This document shows, piece after piece, positions 29,601-39,148 of a stretch of DNA of 64,000 bases. Numbering within the stretch: the stretch's first letter is position 1; the number at the start of each line of letters is the position of its first letter. The stretch covers positions 62,001-126,000 of the forward strand of contig NZ_CAJHAZ010000001.1 of assembly GCF_904846525.1 (NCBI RefSeq), written 5' to 3'. Below the pieces are notes generated by a model, which saw only the letters and a program-made list of their open reading frames with translations, made no database searches and was not told the DNA's origin. Source of the DNA: Psychrobacter sp. 1044. GTDB taxonomy: Bacteria; Pseudomonadota; Gammaproteobacteria; Pseudomonadales; Moraxellaceae. A program made the translations under genes and the position numbers.

Positions 29601-29786
29601 ATGCAGGCACTGCGTTTATTTATGCTCACGGATTCCAAATTAATGCTTGCGCTGGCTAGTGTCACCAATAGGCCGTTAAGTACTATGAAAGTGGCTGCTT
29701 TTTTTATCATGTTAGGGTCGTTCTATCTATTTTTTATTACGACACAAGGTTTGCCTTTTCAGAATGGGATAATAGGATGTGGCTAA
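29601..29786 (+). CDS. Possible small single-pass membrane protein
   Basis: 61 residues with one hydrophobic segment (VAAFFIMLGSFYLFFITT). AAAGG lies eight bases before the ATG, which is the only support beyond the open frame. It sits between the last immunity gene and the tRNAs in AT-rich, otherwise empty DNA. I recognise no family. It could be a tiny gene or a decayed end of the effector module. Confidence 0.25.
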   Translation: MQALRLFMLTDSKLMLALASVTNRPLSTMKVAAFFIMLGSFYLFFITTQGLPFQNGIIGCG

Positions 29787-29925
29787 CTATTGATTATATA
29801 CAATTGATATAGCTTATTACCCTAAACGTGAGAAGGACGTTTAACAGTAAAGCTAGCAGTTCATTACTAGTAAATTGTCTAAATAGTGGAAAAAATTTAG
29901 TTTAATAAGAGAAAGTGCACAATAA

Positions 29926-29958
29926 GAAAAAGGCTTCCAATTGCTTGGAAGCCTTTTA
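29926..29958 (-). terminator. Terminator of tRNA-Leu
   Basis: The inverted repeat AAAGGCTTCCAA / TTGGAAGCCTTT, with loop TTGC, is followed on the minus strand by CTTTTTCTT. It lies seven bases past the tRNA-Leu CCA end. The A/T flanks are symmetric, so it may act in both directions and also stop read-through from the T6SS operon. Confidence 0.85.
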
Positions 29959-29964
29959 ATATAA

Positions 29965-30051
29965 TGGTACCCGGAGCCGGACTTGAACCGGCACGCTATT
30001 ACTAGCGAGGGATTTTAAATCCCTTGTGTCTACCAATTTCACCACCCGGGC
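29965..30051 (-). tRNA. tRNA-Leu, anticodon TAA
   Basis: On the minus strand the 87-base sequence begins GCCCGGGTGGTGAAATTGG and ends in an encoded CCA. The acceptor stem GCCCGGG pairs with CTCCGGGT (with one wobble-type position), the anticodon arm is GGGATTTAAAATCCC with TAA in the centre, the long variable arm CGCTAGTAATAGCG marks a class II tRNA, and the T arm is GCCGGTTCAAGTCCGGC. It decodes UUA and UUG leucine codons. Confidence 0.96.
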
Positions 30052-30175
30052 AAAACTTGTATTATCTAAAAGTAAGCTTTCTACTTATTAGATAGTGGTC
30101 GCTATTATAAGCATTTATATTAATAAAGCAAGCTAAAATTAATATAAATCCTAATAAAATTTTAACCTAAATAAT

Positions 30176-30249
30176 TGGAGGCTGAGGTCGGAATCGAACC
30201 GGCGTTAACGGAGTTGCAGTCCGCTGCATGACCACTCTGCCACCCAGCC
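30176..30249 (-). tRNA. tRNA-Cys, anticodon GCA
   Basis: The minus strand reads GGCTGGGTGGCAGAGTGG through to an encoded TCCA end, 74 bases in all. The anticodon arm GCGGACTGCAACTCCGT carries GCA, and the T arm is GCCGGTTCGATTCCGAC. It lies 124 bases upstream of tRNA-Leu in the same direction, so the two may share a transcript that ends at the terminator near 29926. Confidence 0.96.
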
Positions 30250-30263
30250 AATCAAGGACGCCT

Positions 30264-30291
30264 ATATTAGCAAATATAATTTAAATTACAA
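30264..30291 (-). promoter_or_regulatory. Promoter of the tRNA-Cys gene
   Basis: On the minus strand TTGTAA (30291-30286) and TAATAT (30269-30264) are separated by 16 bases. This fits a sigma-70 promoter about 14 bases ahead of the mature tRNA 5' end, leaving a short leader as expected for a tRNA. Confidence 0.55.
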
Positions 30292-30648
30292 GTTATTTTT
30301 TCGCTAAATGCGAATTATCTACTCAATTCTCCTTATTTGACTATAAATTAATGGCTATTCAAAGTATTAACAGGTCAAATTAAGCCATTATCAAGCATAA
30401 AAATCAGGGATGGTTCGTCAAAAAACATCATAATTATCGAATATAATGTGCGAAATAATATCTTCATTATTTCGTTGTGTGTTTGATAAAACGAGATAGG
30501 GAATAGATAGTGTTTTAGAAAAGCTTCGATTGAGCTAAAAAGGAGACAATTTATTATCGAAAAATCAGGGTTGTATGTCTGTCATTAAAACGCTGCAAAT
30601 GAGAGTTTATGAATGAGTGCGCTTCATGAGAGAGTCGAGCATAAAACT
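30292..30648. other. Gene-free spacer between tRNA-Cys promoter and fdhD
   Basis: I see no credible gene here. The stretch is AT-rich and holds one short dyad, CGAAATAAT / ATTATTTCG (30451-30474), without a T run on either side. That dyad could be an operator or a weak hairpin. No clear terminator for fdhD was found. Confidence 0.5.
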
Positions 30649-31746
30649 TTATAGGTCTGAATAATTCGAATAGTAAGTGACTCTGTTATCACGCAAAAAA
30701 CCCGCTAATCCTAAGCCATAACGCTCAGCGACACGCACTGCCGTACTGGTAGGTGCAGACATACCGACTAGCCAAGGGATGCGCCCACGAATGGATTTTT
30801 GTATCAGTTCAATCGATAGGCGCGAGGTCATAAGGACGCAGCTAATCTCTATTTTATTGCGCAGTTGCCAACCGATCAGCTTATCAAGCGCATTATGGCG
30901 CCCTACATCTTCGAATAGGTATAGCTGCTGATTATACATCGTAGCAGCGGCGTGTACGGCACCGGTCAATTGGTGCGTATGCTGCATCGCATCGACCTGC
31001 TGGCGTATTGCTAATAGACAGTCAAGACTTGGTGTATCTGCCTTTTGTCTGTTTTGACGATAGATACTCAAGTCAGGCAGTGCTTGTGTTAGCCCTGTGA
31101 TGCCGCACATACCACAACCTGTACGCCCTGCTAGCTGACGTTTTTGCGCTTGGATACGCTGATGGCAACGCTGGTTTAGTACTAGCTCCACCACATAAAT
31201 GTCATAATCTTGCAGTGACGATAAGCTTTGTTCAAATGCTGCAGATTCTAAACTTTCATCCGGAGCATCTCTTATAAATCGTTCCTTTATAAATGAGTCT
31301 TGCGTGAATTGTTGATAATTTCCAATATCATTCAGTTGGGTAACTTCCCAATCAAGCAGCTCATGGCTATGTTGAATTAAGCCTTCGCTAAACAAAAATC
31401 CGACGGCTAAATACTCTAGCTCCTGAGGGCTTGCCATCAATACCGCATAGTGAATACCATTGATAACGATAGCAACCGCAGCTTCCACTGCCAAGCTCGC
31501 TGATTGGCAGTCGATACTGATTTGCTGCATATGGGTCTGTGCAATATTAATCTTAGCAACACGGGTCTCAATAATGTTGTTAGGGTTATATTTATCTGTC
31601 GGATAATGATGCTTTTGCGCCCAATGATTACGTGCAAGCGGCGTTGCAGATGACTTTAGAGTTTCTGATGTCTTATTTGTTAGGGTTTTTACCGAAAAAT
31701 TATCGCTATATTTTGCGTCAGTTTCAGTATCACTTTGGGCAATCAT
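30649..31746 (-). CDS. fdhD: Formate dehydrogenase sulfurtransferase FdhD
   Basis: 365 residues, about 90 longer than typical at the N-terminus. The core is diagnostic: ETRVAKINIAQTH start of the domain, EYLAVGFLFSEGLI, the redox-active pair GRTGCGMCGITG, and FEDVGRHNALDKLIGWQL. FdhD transfers sulfur from a cysteine desulfurase to the molybdenum cofactor of formate dehydrogenases, which is needed for activity. GAGGT lies four to five bases before the ATG. It is downstream of, and same-strand as, the FdhF/YdeP-like gene (85 bases away), its likely client. Confidence 0.95.
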   Translation of the reverse strand: MIAQSDTETDAKYSDNFSVKTLTNKTSETLKSSATPLARNHWAQKHHYPTDKYNPNNIIETRVAKINIAQTHMQQISIDCQSASLAVEAAVAIVINGIHYAVLMASPQELEYLAVGFLFSEGLIQHSHELLDWEVTQLNDIGNYQQFTQDSFIKERFIRDAPDESLESAAFEQSLSSLQDYDIYVVELVLNQRCHQRIQAQKRQLAGRTGCGMCGITGLTQALPDLSIYRQNRQKADTPSLDCLLAIRQQVDAMQHTHQLTGAVHAAATMYNQQLYLFEDVGRHNALDKLIGWQLRNKIEISCVLMTSRLSIELIQKSIRGRIPWLVGMSAPTSTAVRVAERYGLGLAGFLRDNRVTYYSNYSDL

Positions 31747-31831
31747 AATACCTCGTTATATCGTATGGTCATTACCAAAGTTATCATCTCCTTTAAATAT
31801 ATGCATCATTCAGTGATTCGCCCGTTGCTGA

Positions 31832-34204
31832 CTATGCATGATCGGTCGTACCAGTATTTGCCTCAACGCGTTGCAAAACAACGGTCGTCGATTTATACGC
31901 TGGTATGTGAGAGTCTGGTGCATGCGTGTCTAAATCAAATAAATCATTACATTCAGGATAATAAGTTGCGACAGCGTTAGCGGCGATATCCATCTCAGTC
32001 AATACTAACGGCCCTAGCGCGCGTGGCTGAACGGTACCGTCTGTGTTATTTGAACCATTTGAGATGGCATGACGGGATATGATTACTCGGTCACCTGCTT
32101 GCCAACCCAAACGAGTCATCTCATCTGGGTGCATAAACAACACATCACGGCGATTGGTTTGGCGATAGCGATCTTCAAATCCGAAAATCATGGTATTAAA
32201 TTGGTCATGGCTACGGACACTGGTCAATTGCCAAATTTTTTGTTCATTGTTTGGCGCATTATTAGTCTTATCATTGGGTTTTTTGTCATGATGAAAGGCT
32301 AAGGAGGTCTCTGCCATTTGTGCTGCGACGTAGGTGATAGGGTATTGTGGTACTTCAAATTGCGCTTTGCCACTATCAGTATTCCATACACGATGACGCG
32401 CAGAATGGTACAAATGAAAGCCACGCTCTGTTGCGCGAATACGCTGATTAAAGTCTTCAAAACCGTCAATCGCTTGGGCGATATAATCACGAACGATGTC
32501 AAAGTCTTCACTCATTGCTTGCCAAGGAATGGACGAATCAGCACCAAGCACGTGAGTGGCGATATCTGCCACAATTTGTGCTTCAGACTTTAACGTACCG
32601 CTGACAGGTTTCAGGTTGCCTCGAGTGGGTACAATCTGACACATGGAATCTTCGATAGTGGCAAATTGCTCACCTTTGGCAGTAATAATACGTTCGGTAC
32701 GACCTAAGCAAGGCAAAATAAGATTGTTCGCGCCCGGATACAGCATAGTTTCATTAAGTTTAGTACCGACAAAAATATTGAGCTGAGTGGTGGTTAAAGC
32801 GTGTTGAATCGCACTGGTATCAGGTGCTGCCACGGCATAATTACCGCCCATACTCATAAATACTTTTAGCTTACCGGCAATCAATGCTTTCGCACCAGAG
32901 ACCACATCAAAGCCATTTTCTTGTGGCATCGGACGTTCAAACACACGCTCAAGGCTGTCGAGTAGCTTTTGTGCAGGGCGCTCATGGATGCCCATGGTGC
33001 GGTCGCCCTGTACGTTAGAGTGACCACGAACGGGAGACGCGCCTGCGCCATCAATACCAATCATCCCCATCAATAATAATAGGTTGGTAATCATCGCTAC
33101 ATTGTCATCGCCTTGGACGTGCTGAGTGATGCCCATGCCCCAGGTGCAAATGGTCGCAGGACTCGCCGCTACCAGTTTTGCTATATTAATGATTTCCTCT
33201 TTACTGATACCAGACCCGCATTCTACATCCGGCCATGATTGTTGGCGCAGCCATGCGTCGAGTGCCTCATATCCTGAGGTATGCTCATCCATAAAGCTTT
33301 GATTGATTTTATTGTTTTTAGTCAGCCACTTAGCGATACCTGTTAATAGTGCTGCATCGCCGCCGATCTGAATTTGAATGACCTCATCGACCATCTCATC
33401 ACTTTGACCAGCTGCCATATGCGTGGGCTTTTGCGGATTTCTAAATTTACGTAAGCCTTGTTCGCGCATAGGGTTGATTGAGAAGATCCGACAGCCTTGC
33501 TCGTGAGCATGGGCAAGCATTTCAAGCATGCGTGGATGATTGGTCGCAGGATTTTGTCCAAACATCAATATCAGCTTGGCTTGCTCAAAGTCTTCTAGTT
33601 TCACAGTCGCTTTGCCAATACCCAACTGTCTACCGAGCATTACCGACGTTGGTTCGTGACACATATTGGAGCAATCGGGTAAATTATTGGTGCCAAAACA
33701 GCGCACAAACAGCTGATACATAAAGGCGGGCTCGTTGGTCACACGGCCTGAGGTATAAAATAGCGCCTCATCTGGCGAATCAAGCTGTCCTAATTGCTCA
33801 GCGATACATGTATAAGCGGCTTCCCAAGAGATTGGTAAGTAGCGGTCTTGCGCGGCATCATAATATACAGGCTCTGATAAACGACCACTATGCTCAAGCT
33901 CATAGCCCGACCAGCCTTGTAGTTCGGTGACGCTATGTCGCGCAAAAAACTGCGCATCGGCTTTTTTAGTCATGGTCTCACTAGCGATGACTTTGATGCC
34001 GTTTTCACAGACATCAATGGCTTTATGTGACTTATGATCTGGCCAAGCGCAGCCCGGACAGTCGAATCCGCCTTTAGGTTGATTGCTTTTTAGCACACTT
34101 ACGCTACCCCGTAAAAAAGTCTGATAATCCATCAGCTTACGAGTAGAGGAAATCAGCGCAGGCCAACCGGCAGCAGGGTGGGAGTAGACAGGAATTTTGC
34201 GCAT
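31832..34204 (-). CDS. FdhF/YdeP-family molybdopterin oxidoreductase
   Basis: 790 residues from the ATG at 34204, chosen because GAGGT lies five bases before it; the earlier ATG at 34216 overlaps that site. N-terminal GGFDCPGCAWPDHK provides a CxxC-type cluster site as in the YdeP group. The molybdopterin domain follows (ALFYTSGRVTNEPAFMYQ; DCSNMCHEPTSVMLG; LILMFGQNPATNHPRML; DNVAMITNLLLLMGMIG), then the C-terminal molydop-binding beta barrel (QLTSVRSHDQFNTMIFG). YdeP-type enzymes are formate dehydrogenase homologues of poorly known substrate; some are linked to acid resistance. The fdhD gene next to it supports a sulfurated Mo-bisMGD cofactor. The reaction cannot be settled from sequence. 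Confidence 0.9.
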   Translation of the reverse strand: MRKIPVYSHPAAGWPALISSTRKLMDYQTFLRGSVSVLKSNQPKGGFDCPGCAWPDHKSHKAIDVCENGIKVIASETMTKKADAQFFARHSVTELQGWSGYELEHSGRLSEPVYYDAAQDRYLPISWEAAYTCIAEQLGQLDSPDEALFYTSGRVTNEPAFMYQLFVRCFGTNNLPDCSNMCHEPTSVMLGRQLGIGKATVKLEDFEQAKLILMFGQNPATNHPRMLEMLAHAHEQGCRIFSINPMREQGLRKFRNPQKPTHMAAGQSDEMVDEVIQIQIGGDAALLTGIAKWLTKNNKINQSFMDEHTSGYEALDAWLRQQSWPDVECGSGISKEEIINIAKLVAASPATICTWGMGITQHVQGDDNVAMITNLLLLMGMIGIDGAGASPVRGHSNVQGDRTMGIHERPAQKLLDSLERVFERPMPQENGFDVVSGAKALIAGKLKVFMSMGGNYAVAAPDTSAIQHALTTTQLNIFVGTKLNETMLYPGANNLILPCLGRTERIITAKGEQFATIEDSMCQIVPTRGNLKPVSGTLKSEAQIVADIATHVLGADSSIPWQAMSEDFDIVRDYIAQAIDGFEDFNQRIRATERGFHLYHSARHRVWNTDSGKAQFEVPQYPITYVAAQMAETSLAFHHDKKPNDKTNNAPNNEQKIWQLTSVRSHDQFNTMIFGFEDRYRQTNRRDVLFMHPDEMTRLGWQAGDRVIISRHAISNGSNNTDGTVQPRALGPLVLTEMDIAANAVATYYPECNDLFDLDTHAPDSHIPAYKSTTVVLQRVEANTGTTDHA

Positions 34205-34300
34205 GACAGACCTCATAGTAAATGGCGGTAGCGGACTTTGATATACAGCAACTATATAGTGACGAGCGAGAAGTTTGTAGAAGCATTAACTATAGGTAAC

Positions 34301-34339
34301 AAAAAAACCTTTAAGAAAAATGTATTTCCTTAAAGGTTT
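34301..34339 (-). terminator. Terminator of the cytochrome operon
   Basis: AAACCTTTAAG and CTTAAAGGTTT form an 11-bp stem with a 13-base loop, and the minus strand continues into a run of seven T. A second perfect dyad, TCTATGCTC / GAGCATAGA (34346-34373), lies just upstream and may help. They close the minus-strand unit of the two cytochrome genes. Confidence 0.8.
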
Positions 34340-34407
34340 ATCGTGTCTATGCTCACTCACAAGCGAGCATAGAATGATGTCTTCATAAATGCCATCTTCT
34401 TAATATA

Positions 34408-35376
34408 TCAGTAACGCGCGTCTTTAGGTTTCTTACCATTTGGCCAATCATTGACTTTACCAGCAAAGTCAGGGCGCGGCTGATGAGTAAAGAAGTGCGC
34501 CACATCGACGGCATCTTGATCGCTCAGCACATTTCCGTGACCCCATAAGCCTTTGGTCTGAATACCCATCGGCATGTTGTATTTTACAAAGGCCGCCGCC
34601 TTGTAAGTACGTGCCATACCAGCACCGATGTTAAAGGATTCATCGCCCCATAGTGGCGGGAACACGATATCGCCGCGACTGTCTTTGATGCCTTCGCCAT
34701 TATCACCATGACAAGTTGCACATTGAGCTTTATAAATTTGTTCGCCGCGGACAGGATCTGGGATTAGTGATTCATCCACTTTACCTGCATTTTGGATATC
34801 GACTTTTTGCTCTTTTGGGGTATTTTGCGATAGCCACTTCATATAAGCCAACATTGCCAGCATTTCAGGGGATTCAGGTTTCAACGGTTTGCCATTCATT
34901 GAGCGCTGGAAGCAGCCATTAATACGTTTGGTTAAATCGACTTCCTTACCAGATCGTGGCATCACGCGCGGATAGAAGTTATAACTATTGATGTACGGGT
35001 CGCCAAGTGGAATTTTACCTTGTGAGATATGGCAGCTGTTACAGTTCATTTGCGCGCCCACATGCTCTGGCAGTAAGCGCTTGGTTTCGTTTAATAAGCG
35101 CTTACCATAAAATATCTCATCAGCATTTGGTTCATCCAAGATAGCCGTATCTTGCGGCAGCACATAAGTGCCGATATCTTCGTTGGCATCATTAGCAGTG
35201 ACTAAGCCGTACTCAGGCGCATTCTGCTCGATAGGCTCGGGCTGAGAGCAACCACTACTGATAGCGGCGATACTAAGCGCTGAAGCAGTAAGGATAGCAG
35301 TGGTTAAGTTGCTTATATTAATTTTTTGAGAGATAACGCTAGCAATAGTAGGCAAGTTGAGTGGAGATCTTTTCAT
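34408..35376 (-). CDS. TsdA-like diheme cytochrome c (thiosulfate dehydrogenase/tetrathionate reductase type)
   Basis: 322 residues. The lipobox-like SSGC43 after a hydrophobic stretch suggests a lipoprotein facing the periplasm. Heme sites are CNSCH (112-116) and CATCH (219-223). FYPRVMPRSGKEVDLTKRINGCFQRSMNGKPL is split by the conserved Cys155, 39 residues after the first heme His. That resembles the unusual His/Cys ligation known for TsdA, and K265/M268 (FVKYNMPMG) may ligate heme 2. TsdA joins two thiosulfates to tetrathionate, or the reverse. The ATG overlaps the upstream cytochrome stop (TAATG) with AAGGAG before it, so the two are coupled. A TtrS-like sensor is divergent next door, which supports the call. 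Confidence 0.75.
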   Translation of the reverse strand: MKRSPLNLPTIASVISQKINISNLTTAILTASALSIAAISSGCSQPEPIEQNAPEYGLVTANDANEDIGTYVLPQDTAILDEPNADEIFYGKRLLNETKRLLPEHVGAQMNCNSCHISQGKIPLGDPYINSYNFYPRVMPRSGKEVDLTKRINGCFQRSMNGKPLKPESPEMLAMLAYMKWLSQNTPKEQKVDIQNAGKVDESLIPDPVRGEQIYKAQCATCHGDNGEGIKDSRGDIVFPPLWGDESFNIGAGMARTYKAAAFVKYNMPMGIQTKGLWGHGNVLSDQDAVDVAHFFTHQPRPDFAGKVNDWPNGKKPKDARY

Positions 35377-36752
35377 TATTCTGCTCCTTTTGTTTGCGCA
35401 TCAATACTTAAGTCTGGGGCAATATCCGTACTGGTTTTTGGTTTTTTGGCGAGGAAAGCCCGCATTTTTACCACATCATCGACATCGATTTCAGGCGCTT
35501 GGTTGGTCCAGCTATTACGGACATAATTGACCACTTCTGCCACATCTGCATCGCTAAGATTGCTGAATTCAGGCATAGTAAACGCCATACGGTCATGTGG
35601 AGTTTCAGGCATACGACCACCGCTTAAGGTAATCTGTAGTACCGAATCGGCATTGTTAGAATAAACCGCACTATTGCCATCAAGCGCTGGGAAAATACGC
35701 GCGACTCCTTTACCATCGACACGGTGACAAATTTGGCAATATTCGGCGTACAAAATCGAACCGCGTGAATCATAGTCGCCATCTAGTAATTTTTGCGTAG
35801 TGATGTCTTTTTTCGCAGGCAGTGTGGCTTCTTTGTTTGGTGCTGGCGTTAACGTTTTAAGATAGGATGACATGGCGTTGATGTCGTAGTCGGTCATATA
35901 CTGGGTGCTATGCTCAACCACTTCGGCCATGGCACCAAAGGCAGCAGTGGTATCAGTACGACCAGTTTTGAAGAAGTCATTTAATTCTGAGACCGTCCAA
36001 GTACCAAGTCCGCGATGCTCACCGCGGATACTTTTAGCGCGCCAACCATCGATGATGGCACCGCTCAAATACTTGTTAGAATCTGCATTACTTAGAGCGA
36101 TTTCTTGAAAGCCGATACCGCGTCCAGTATGACAAGAGCCGCAGTGCCCAGGACCTTCGACTAAGTATTGACCACGAGTCAATAGGGCATCGTCTGTTTC
36201 AGGGACAAAGTCACGCTTGCGATCAAATAAGACCTGCCAGTATGCCAAGGGCCAGCGCCAGTTTGCTATCGGAGGTAGCTCGCTTTTTAGATTGGCTTGC
36301 TTGACGGCTTTGACATCGGACATAAAAAAGGCGTACATCGCGGCTAAGTCTTCGTCTGGCATGAGCTGGTAAGAGGGGTACGGCATAGCAGGGTATAAGG
36401 CTTTATTATCACTGCGTACCCCATGCTTAACGGCGTTCTTAAAGTCGTCGAAACTATAGTTGCCGATGCCAGTTTCTTGATCGGGTGTGATATTGGTCGA
36501 ATAAATTGCCCCAAGTGGCGTTAGCATAGGCAGACCGCCTGCATAAGTCTCGCCATCGAGCGTGGTATGACACGCGACACAGTCAGCAGTGTGCGCGATA
36601 TATTCGCCCTGCTTGATGAGAGCAGGATCAGTGATATTGACCTCGATATCGCTACTGCTGGTGCGCATATTTGGCAGTAATTGCCCAATAATAAAGGCAA
36701 CCACCAGCCCGATGACGGCTGCTATTATTATAATCAGTGGCCATTTTTTCAT
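35376..36752 (-). CDS. Membrane-anchored triheme cytochrome c
   Basis: 458 residues from the ATG at 36752, chosen because GGAGG lies eight bases upstream; an ATG at 36767 overlaps that site. One N-terminal transmembrane anchor (PLIIIIAAVIGLVVAFIIG) is followed by three c-type heme motifs, CVACH, CGSCH and CQICH, in the layout of the cytochrome subunits of membrane alcohol/gluconate dehydrogenases. Here no dehydrogenase subunit is adjacent. The partner is the TsdA-like cytochrome translated from the same message, so its likely role is electron transfer between that protein and the respiratory chain. Confidence 0.85.
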   Translation of the reverse strand: MKKWPLIIIIAAVIGLVVAFIIGQLLPNMRTSSSDIEVNITDPALIKQGEYIAHTADCVACHTTLDGETYAGGLPMLTPLGAIYSTNITPDQETGIGNYSFDDFKNAVKHGVRSDNKALYPAMPYPSYQLMPDEDLAAMYAFFMSDVKAVKQANLKSELPPIANWRWPLAYWQVLFDRKRDFVPETDDALLTRGQYLVEGPGHCGSCHTGRGIGFQEIALSNADSNKYLSGAIIDGWRAKSIRGEHRGLGTWTVSELNDFFKTGRTDTTAAFGAMAEVVEHSTQYMTDYDINAMSSYLKTLTPAPNKEATLPAKKDITTQKLLDGDYDSRGSILYAEYCQICHRVDGKGVARIFPALDGNSAVYSNNADSVLQITLSGGRMPETPHDRMAFTMPEFSNLSDADVAEVVNYVRNSWTNQAPEIDVDDVVKMRAFLAKKPKTSTDIAPDLSIDAQTKGAE

Positions 36753-36923
36753 AAGCCCGCCCTCCATAAGATATTTTTACTAAGCTTATAATTCATCACC
36801 CATATTTCATGAGGTGTATTAATCATTCTTATTGAAATCAAAATTGAAATCGAATATTTGTGATTTAAGCTCAGCGAATTAAAAGTTACACGACTGTCAT
36901 ATAGTATAGGGTAGCGGGTAATA

Positions 36924-36953
36924 TTGTGATATTGTGGAAAACCACATTATAAT
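36924..36953 (+). promoter_or_regulatory. Promoter of the two-component system with a central palindrome
   Basis: TTGTGA (36924-36929) and TATAAT (36948-36953) are 18 bases apart. Between them lies the palindrome GTGG-AAAA-CCAC (36934-36945), a plausible operator that would block or modulate RNA polymerase. It is within the divergent region shared with the cytochrome operon. A second TATAAT (36967-36972) lacks a matching -35. Confidence 0.5.
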
Positions 36954-37006
36954 TAAGGTTTTTACTTATAATGTACGTTTGGTAGGTCAAATATAAGGCT
37001 AGGTGT

Positions 37007-39112
37007 ATGCATAAAAAGTCTAAAATTTGGACTATCTTAAAGGCTTGTTTTATTACCGTTGTTGCATCGGCTGCTTGGTTGATGCTATCTAATGCCACCG
37101 CCCAGACCTACTATTTGGGTGTGCTGGCACCGCAAGGCGAAACAGCCGCACAAAATCGCTGGCAGCCGTGGCTTGACGAGCTTAATGATCAGTTATCAGA
37201 TGACACCGTGATATTGGTACCTTTGGCGCTGGAGAATTGGCAACAGCAAATAGAAGCACAGCAGTTTGCGCTAGTGCTTGGCCCGCAAGTACAGTTTATA
37301 AAAATGAATACCATCAGGTGGCGCTGGCTGGCTACCTTACAAACAGAGACGGCTCAATTAAATAGCAATGCGCAAAACGCTCGTGATAAAAGTTCTCGTG
37401 ATAAAATTTTTAGCAATCAAGGATTTGATGCTGAGGGTGTTAATGGGCAACAATCGCAAAATCAGCTATCGACGACAGTCACCCTCGTCAATGAATTTAA
37501 TAAGCTAAATGAATATACGCCATTAAAACAGCCGAGTGCGATGGAAGAGGTCGCCAGTGCTTTATGGGTCGCTGCCGACAGTGATATTTATCGTTTGCAG
37601 GATTTAGAGCAACGTCATATTGCTGCCGTCGACACTGACGCATTTGGCGGTTATTTATTGGGCGCGCATTTATTACAGCAAAATGGCATCACGCCAAATC
37701 ACTATCAAACACAGTTTGTCGGTTATCCGATAGAGCGCACTTTGCATGCCTTGGCTCGCGGCAAGGTAGACGCTGCCATTACACCGCTTTGTTTGATGGA
37801 AGAGATGGCAAGGCGCGGTCAAATCAATGACAAGCAATACCGTCTCATTCATCCAGTCGCCACTGTATCCAGCTGCCACTCTTCAACGAAAATATACCCA
37901 AATTGGACATTGGCAGCGACCGAGCAAGCGCCAGATGCTTTGGTGCGCCAGATCAATCAAAATCTATTTGGCAAGAGTCAATTAGAGCAGCGCTGGTTGC
38001 CAGCAGAATCAAGTAGCGATGCTGAGCGCATTCTTTATGAGATGAATCGTCATCCCGCCCAAAAGCAGCTGAGCGCGCATATGATCGACTGGATAAAGGC
38101 GCATCGATTATGGATGGCTGTGATTATTTTGGTTATCCTGATATCGACAGTAAATTATGCTTGGATGAGCTGGCTGGCATGGCGGCGGCAAAAAAAGATA
38201 GTGCGGCAAAATAGGCTAATCCGTGATTATGATCAGCAGTTACACCAATCAGAGCGCTTTGCGGTCATCGGTGAGATGAGCGGTGCTATCGCTCATGAAA
38301 TAAATCAGCCGCTGGCAACCATTCAAAATTATGCGCAAGGGTTATTGATACGCAGTCAACATACAAGTTTGTCTAAAAATGCTATCGACATAGCGCCACT
38401 TGATAATGCGGCAACAGAGAATGCTCTACAGCAGATTGTCAATGAAACAGAACGTGTCGCTGCTGTAGTGACTAATATTCGCCGCTGGGCTGGACGGTCG
38501 CAAGCGAAGGAAACTCGTGTCGATATCGCAGCTATCTATCAACAGTGCATTTTATTATTGGGTGAGCAAGCAGTAGGTGTCAATTTTTGGCTGGCAAGTG
38601 ATTATCAGCATTTAACCTTGCCAAATTTGCTATTAGATCAATTACTGATAAATAGCATGACCAATGCTGCGCAGCAAGGGGCGACCAATATCATGCTCCG
38701 CTGTCAGGCAGAGGAACATGATGGCAAGCAATGGCTGGTATTGCATCTAAGCGATGATGCTGGCGGCTTTGATCAAGCCCAGCTTAAAGCACAGCACCTA
38801 CCAGAGAACCTACCCAGTCAGTATGCTACTCAATCAACGAAAGCAGGCGGTCTAGGATTAGGACTGATGATATGTCAGCGCTTATGCAAGTCGCTGGGCG
38901 GTATGATGCAGCTAAATAATATTGATGCCGCACGTGAAATTGAGCAATTTTACCAAGTAATGAGCAGCGAGCAGCACCGCTTTAAACGTAGCTTAAATGG
39001 TAAGATTCAGCTGCTACAAATCAATGTTAACTATCAGCTGTCAAACATGGTGGGCGCACAAATATCTTTTTATCTGCCATTATCTTTAGCGAATAACGAC
39101 GAAAAACTCTAA
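37007..39112 (+). CDS. Sensor histidine kinase with PhnD-like periplasmic domain (TtrS-like)
   Basis: 701 residues. A signal-anchor (9-31) leads into a periplasmic binding-protein domain of the PhnD type (QTYYLGVLAPQGETAAQNRW; ALVLGPQVQFI; HIAAVDTDAFGGYLLGAHLL; GKVDAAITPLCLMEEMA). A second transmembrane helix lies at about 368-390. The kinase core has HisKA with His430 (GAIAHEINQPLATIQNYAQG), an N-box (INSMTNAAQQGATNI) and a G-box (GGLGLGLMICQRLCKSLGG). This architecture is that of the tetrathionate sensor TtrS. The neighbouring TsdA-like cytochrome makes thiosulfate/tetrathionate the natural candidate ligand, but this is inference. A cognate regulator follows. Confidence 0.85.
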   Translation: MHKKSKIWTILKACFITVVASAAWLMLSNATAQTYYLGVLAPQGETAAQNRWQPWLDELNDQLSDDTVILVPLALENWQQQIEAQQFALVLGPQVQFIKMNTIRWRWLATLQTETAQLNSNAQNARDKSSRDKIFSNQGFDAEGVNGQQSQNQLSTTVTLVNEFNKLNEYTPLKQPSAMEEVASALWVAADSDIYRLQDLEQRHIAAVDTDAFGGYLLGAHLLQQNGITPNHYQTQFVGYPIERTLHALARGKVDAAITPLCLMEEMARRGQINDKQYRLIHPVATVSSCHSSTKIYPNWTLAATEQAPDALVRQINQNLFGKSQLEQRWLPAESSSDAERILYEMNRHPAQKQLSAHMIDWIKAHRLWMAVIILVILISTVNYAWMSWLAWRRQKKIVRQNRLIRDYDQQLHQSERFAVIGEMSGAIAHEINQPLATIQNYAQGLLIRSQHTSLSKNAIDIAPLDNAATENALQQIVNETERVAAVVTNIRRWAGRSQAKETRVDIAAIYQQCILLLGEQAVGVNFWLASDYQHLTLPNLLLDQLLINSMTNAAQQGATNIMLRCQAEEHDGKQWLVLHLSDDAGGFDQAQLKAQHLPENLPSQYATQSTKAGGLGLGLMICQRLCKSLGGMMQLNNIDAAREIEQFYQVMSSEQHRFKRSLNGKIQLLQINVNYQLSNMVGAQISFYLPLSLANNDEKL

Positions 39113-39148
39113 TGAATATCAATAATGTATTTAGCCATAAGGTCACAT

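Noticed and set aside
34346..34373. Hairpin upstream of the cytochrome-operon terminator as a riboswitch or attenuator
   Set aside because: It lies downstream of the cytochrome genes and ahead of no same-strand start within normal leader distance other than the molybdoenzyme gene, and only a single stem is visible.
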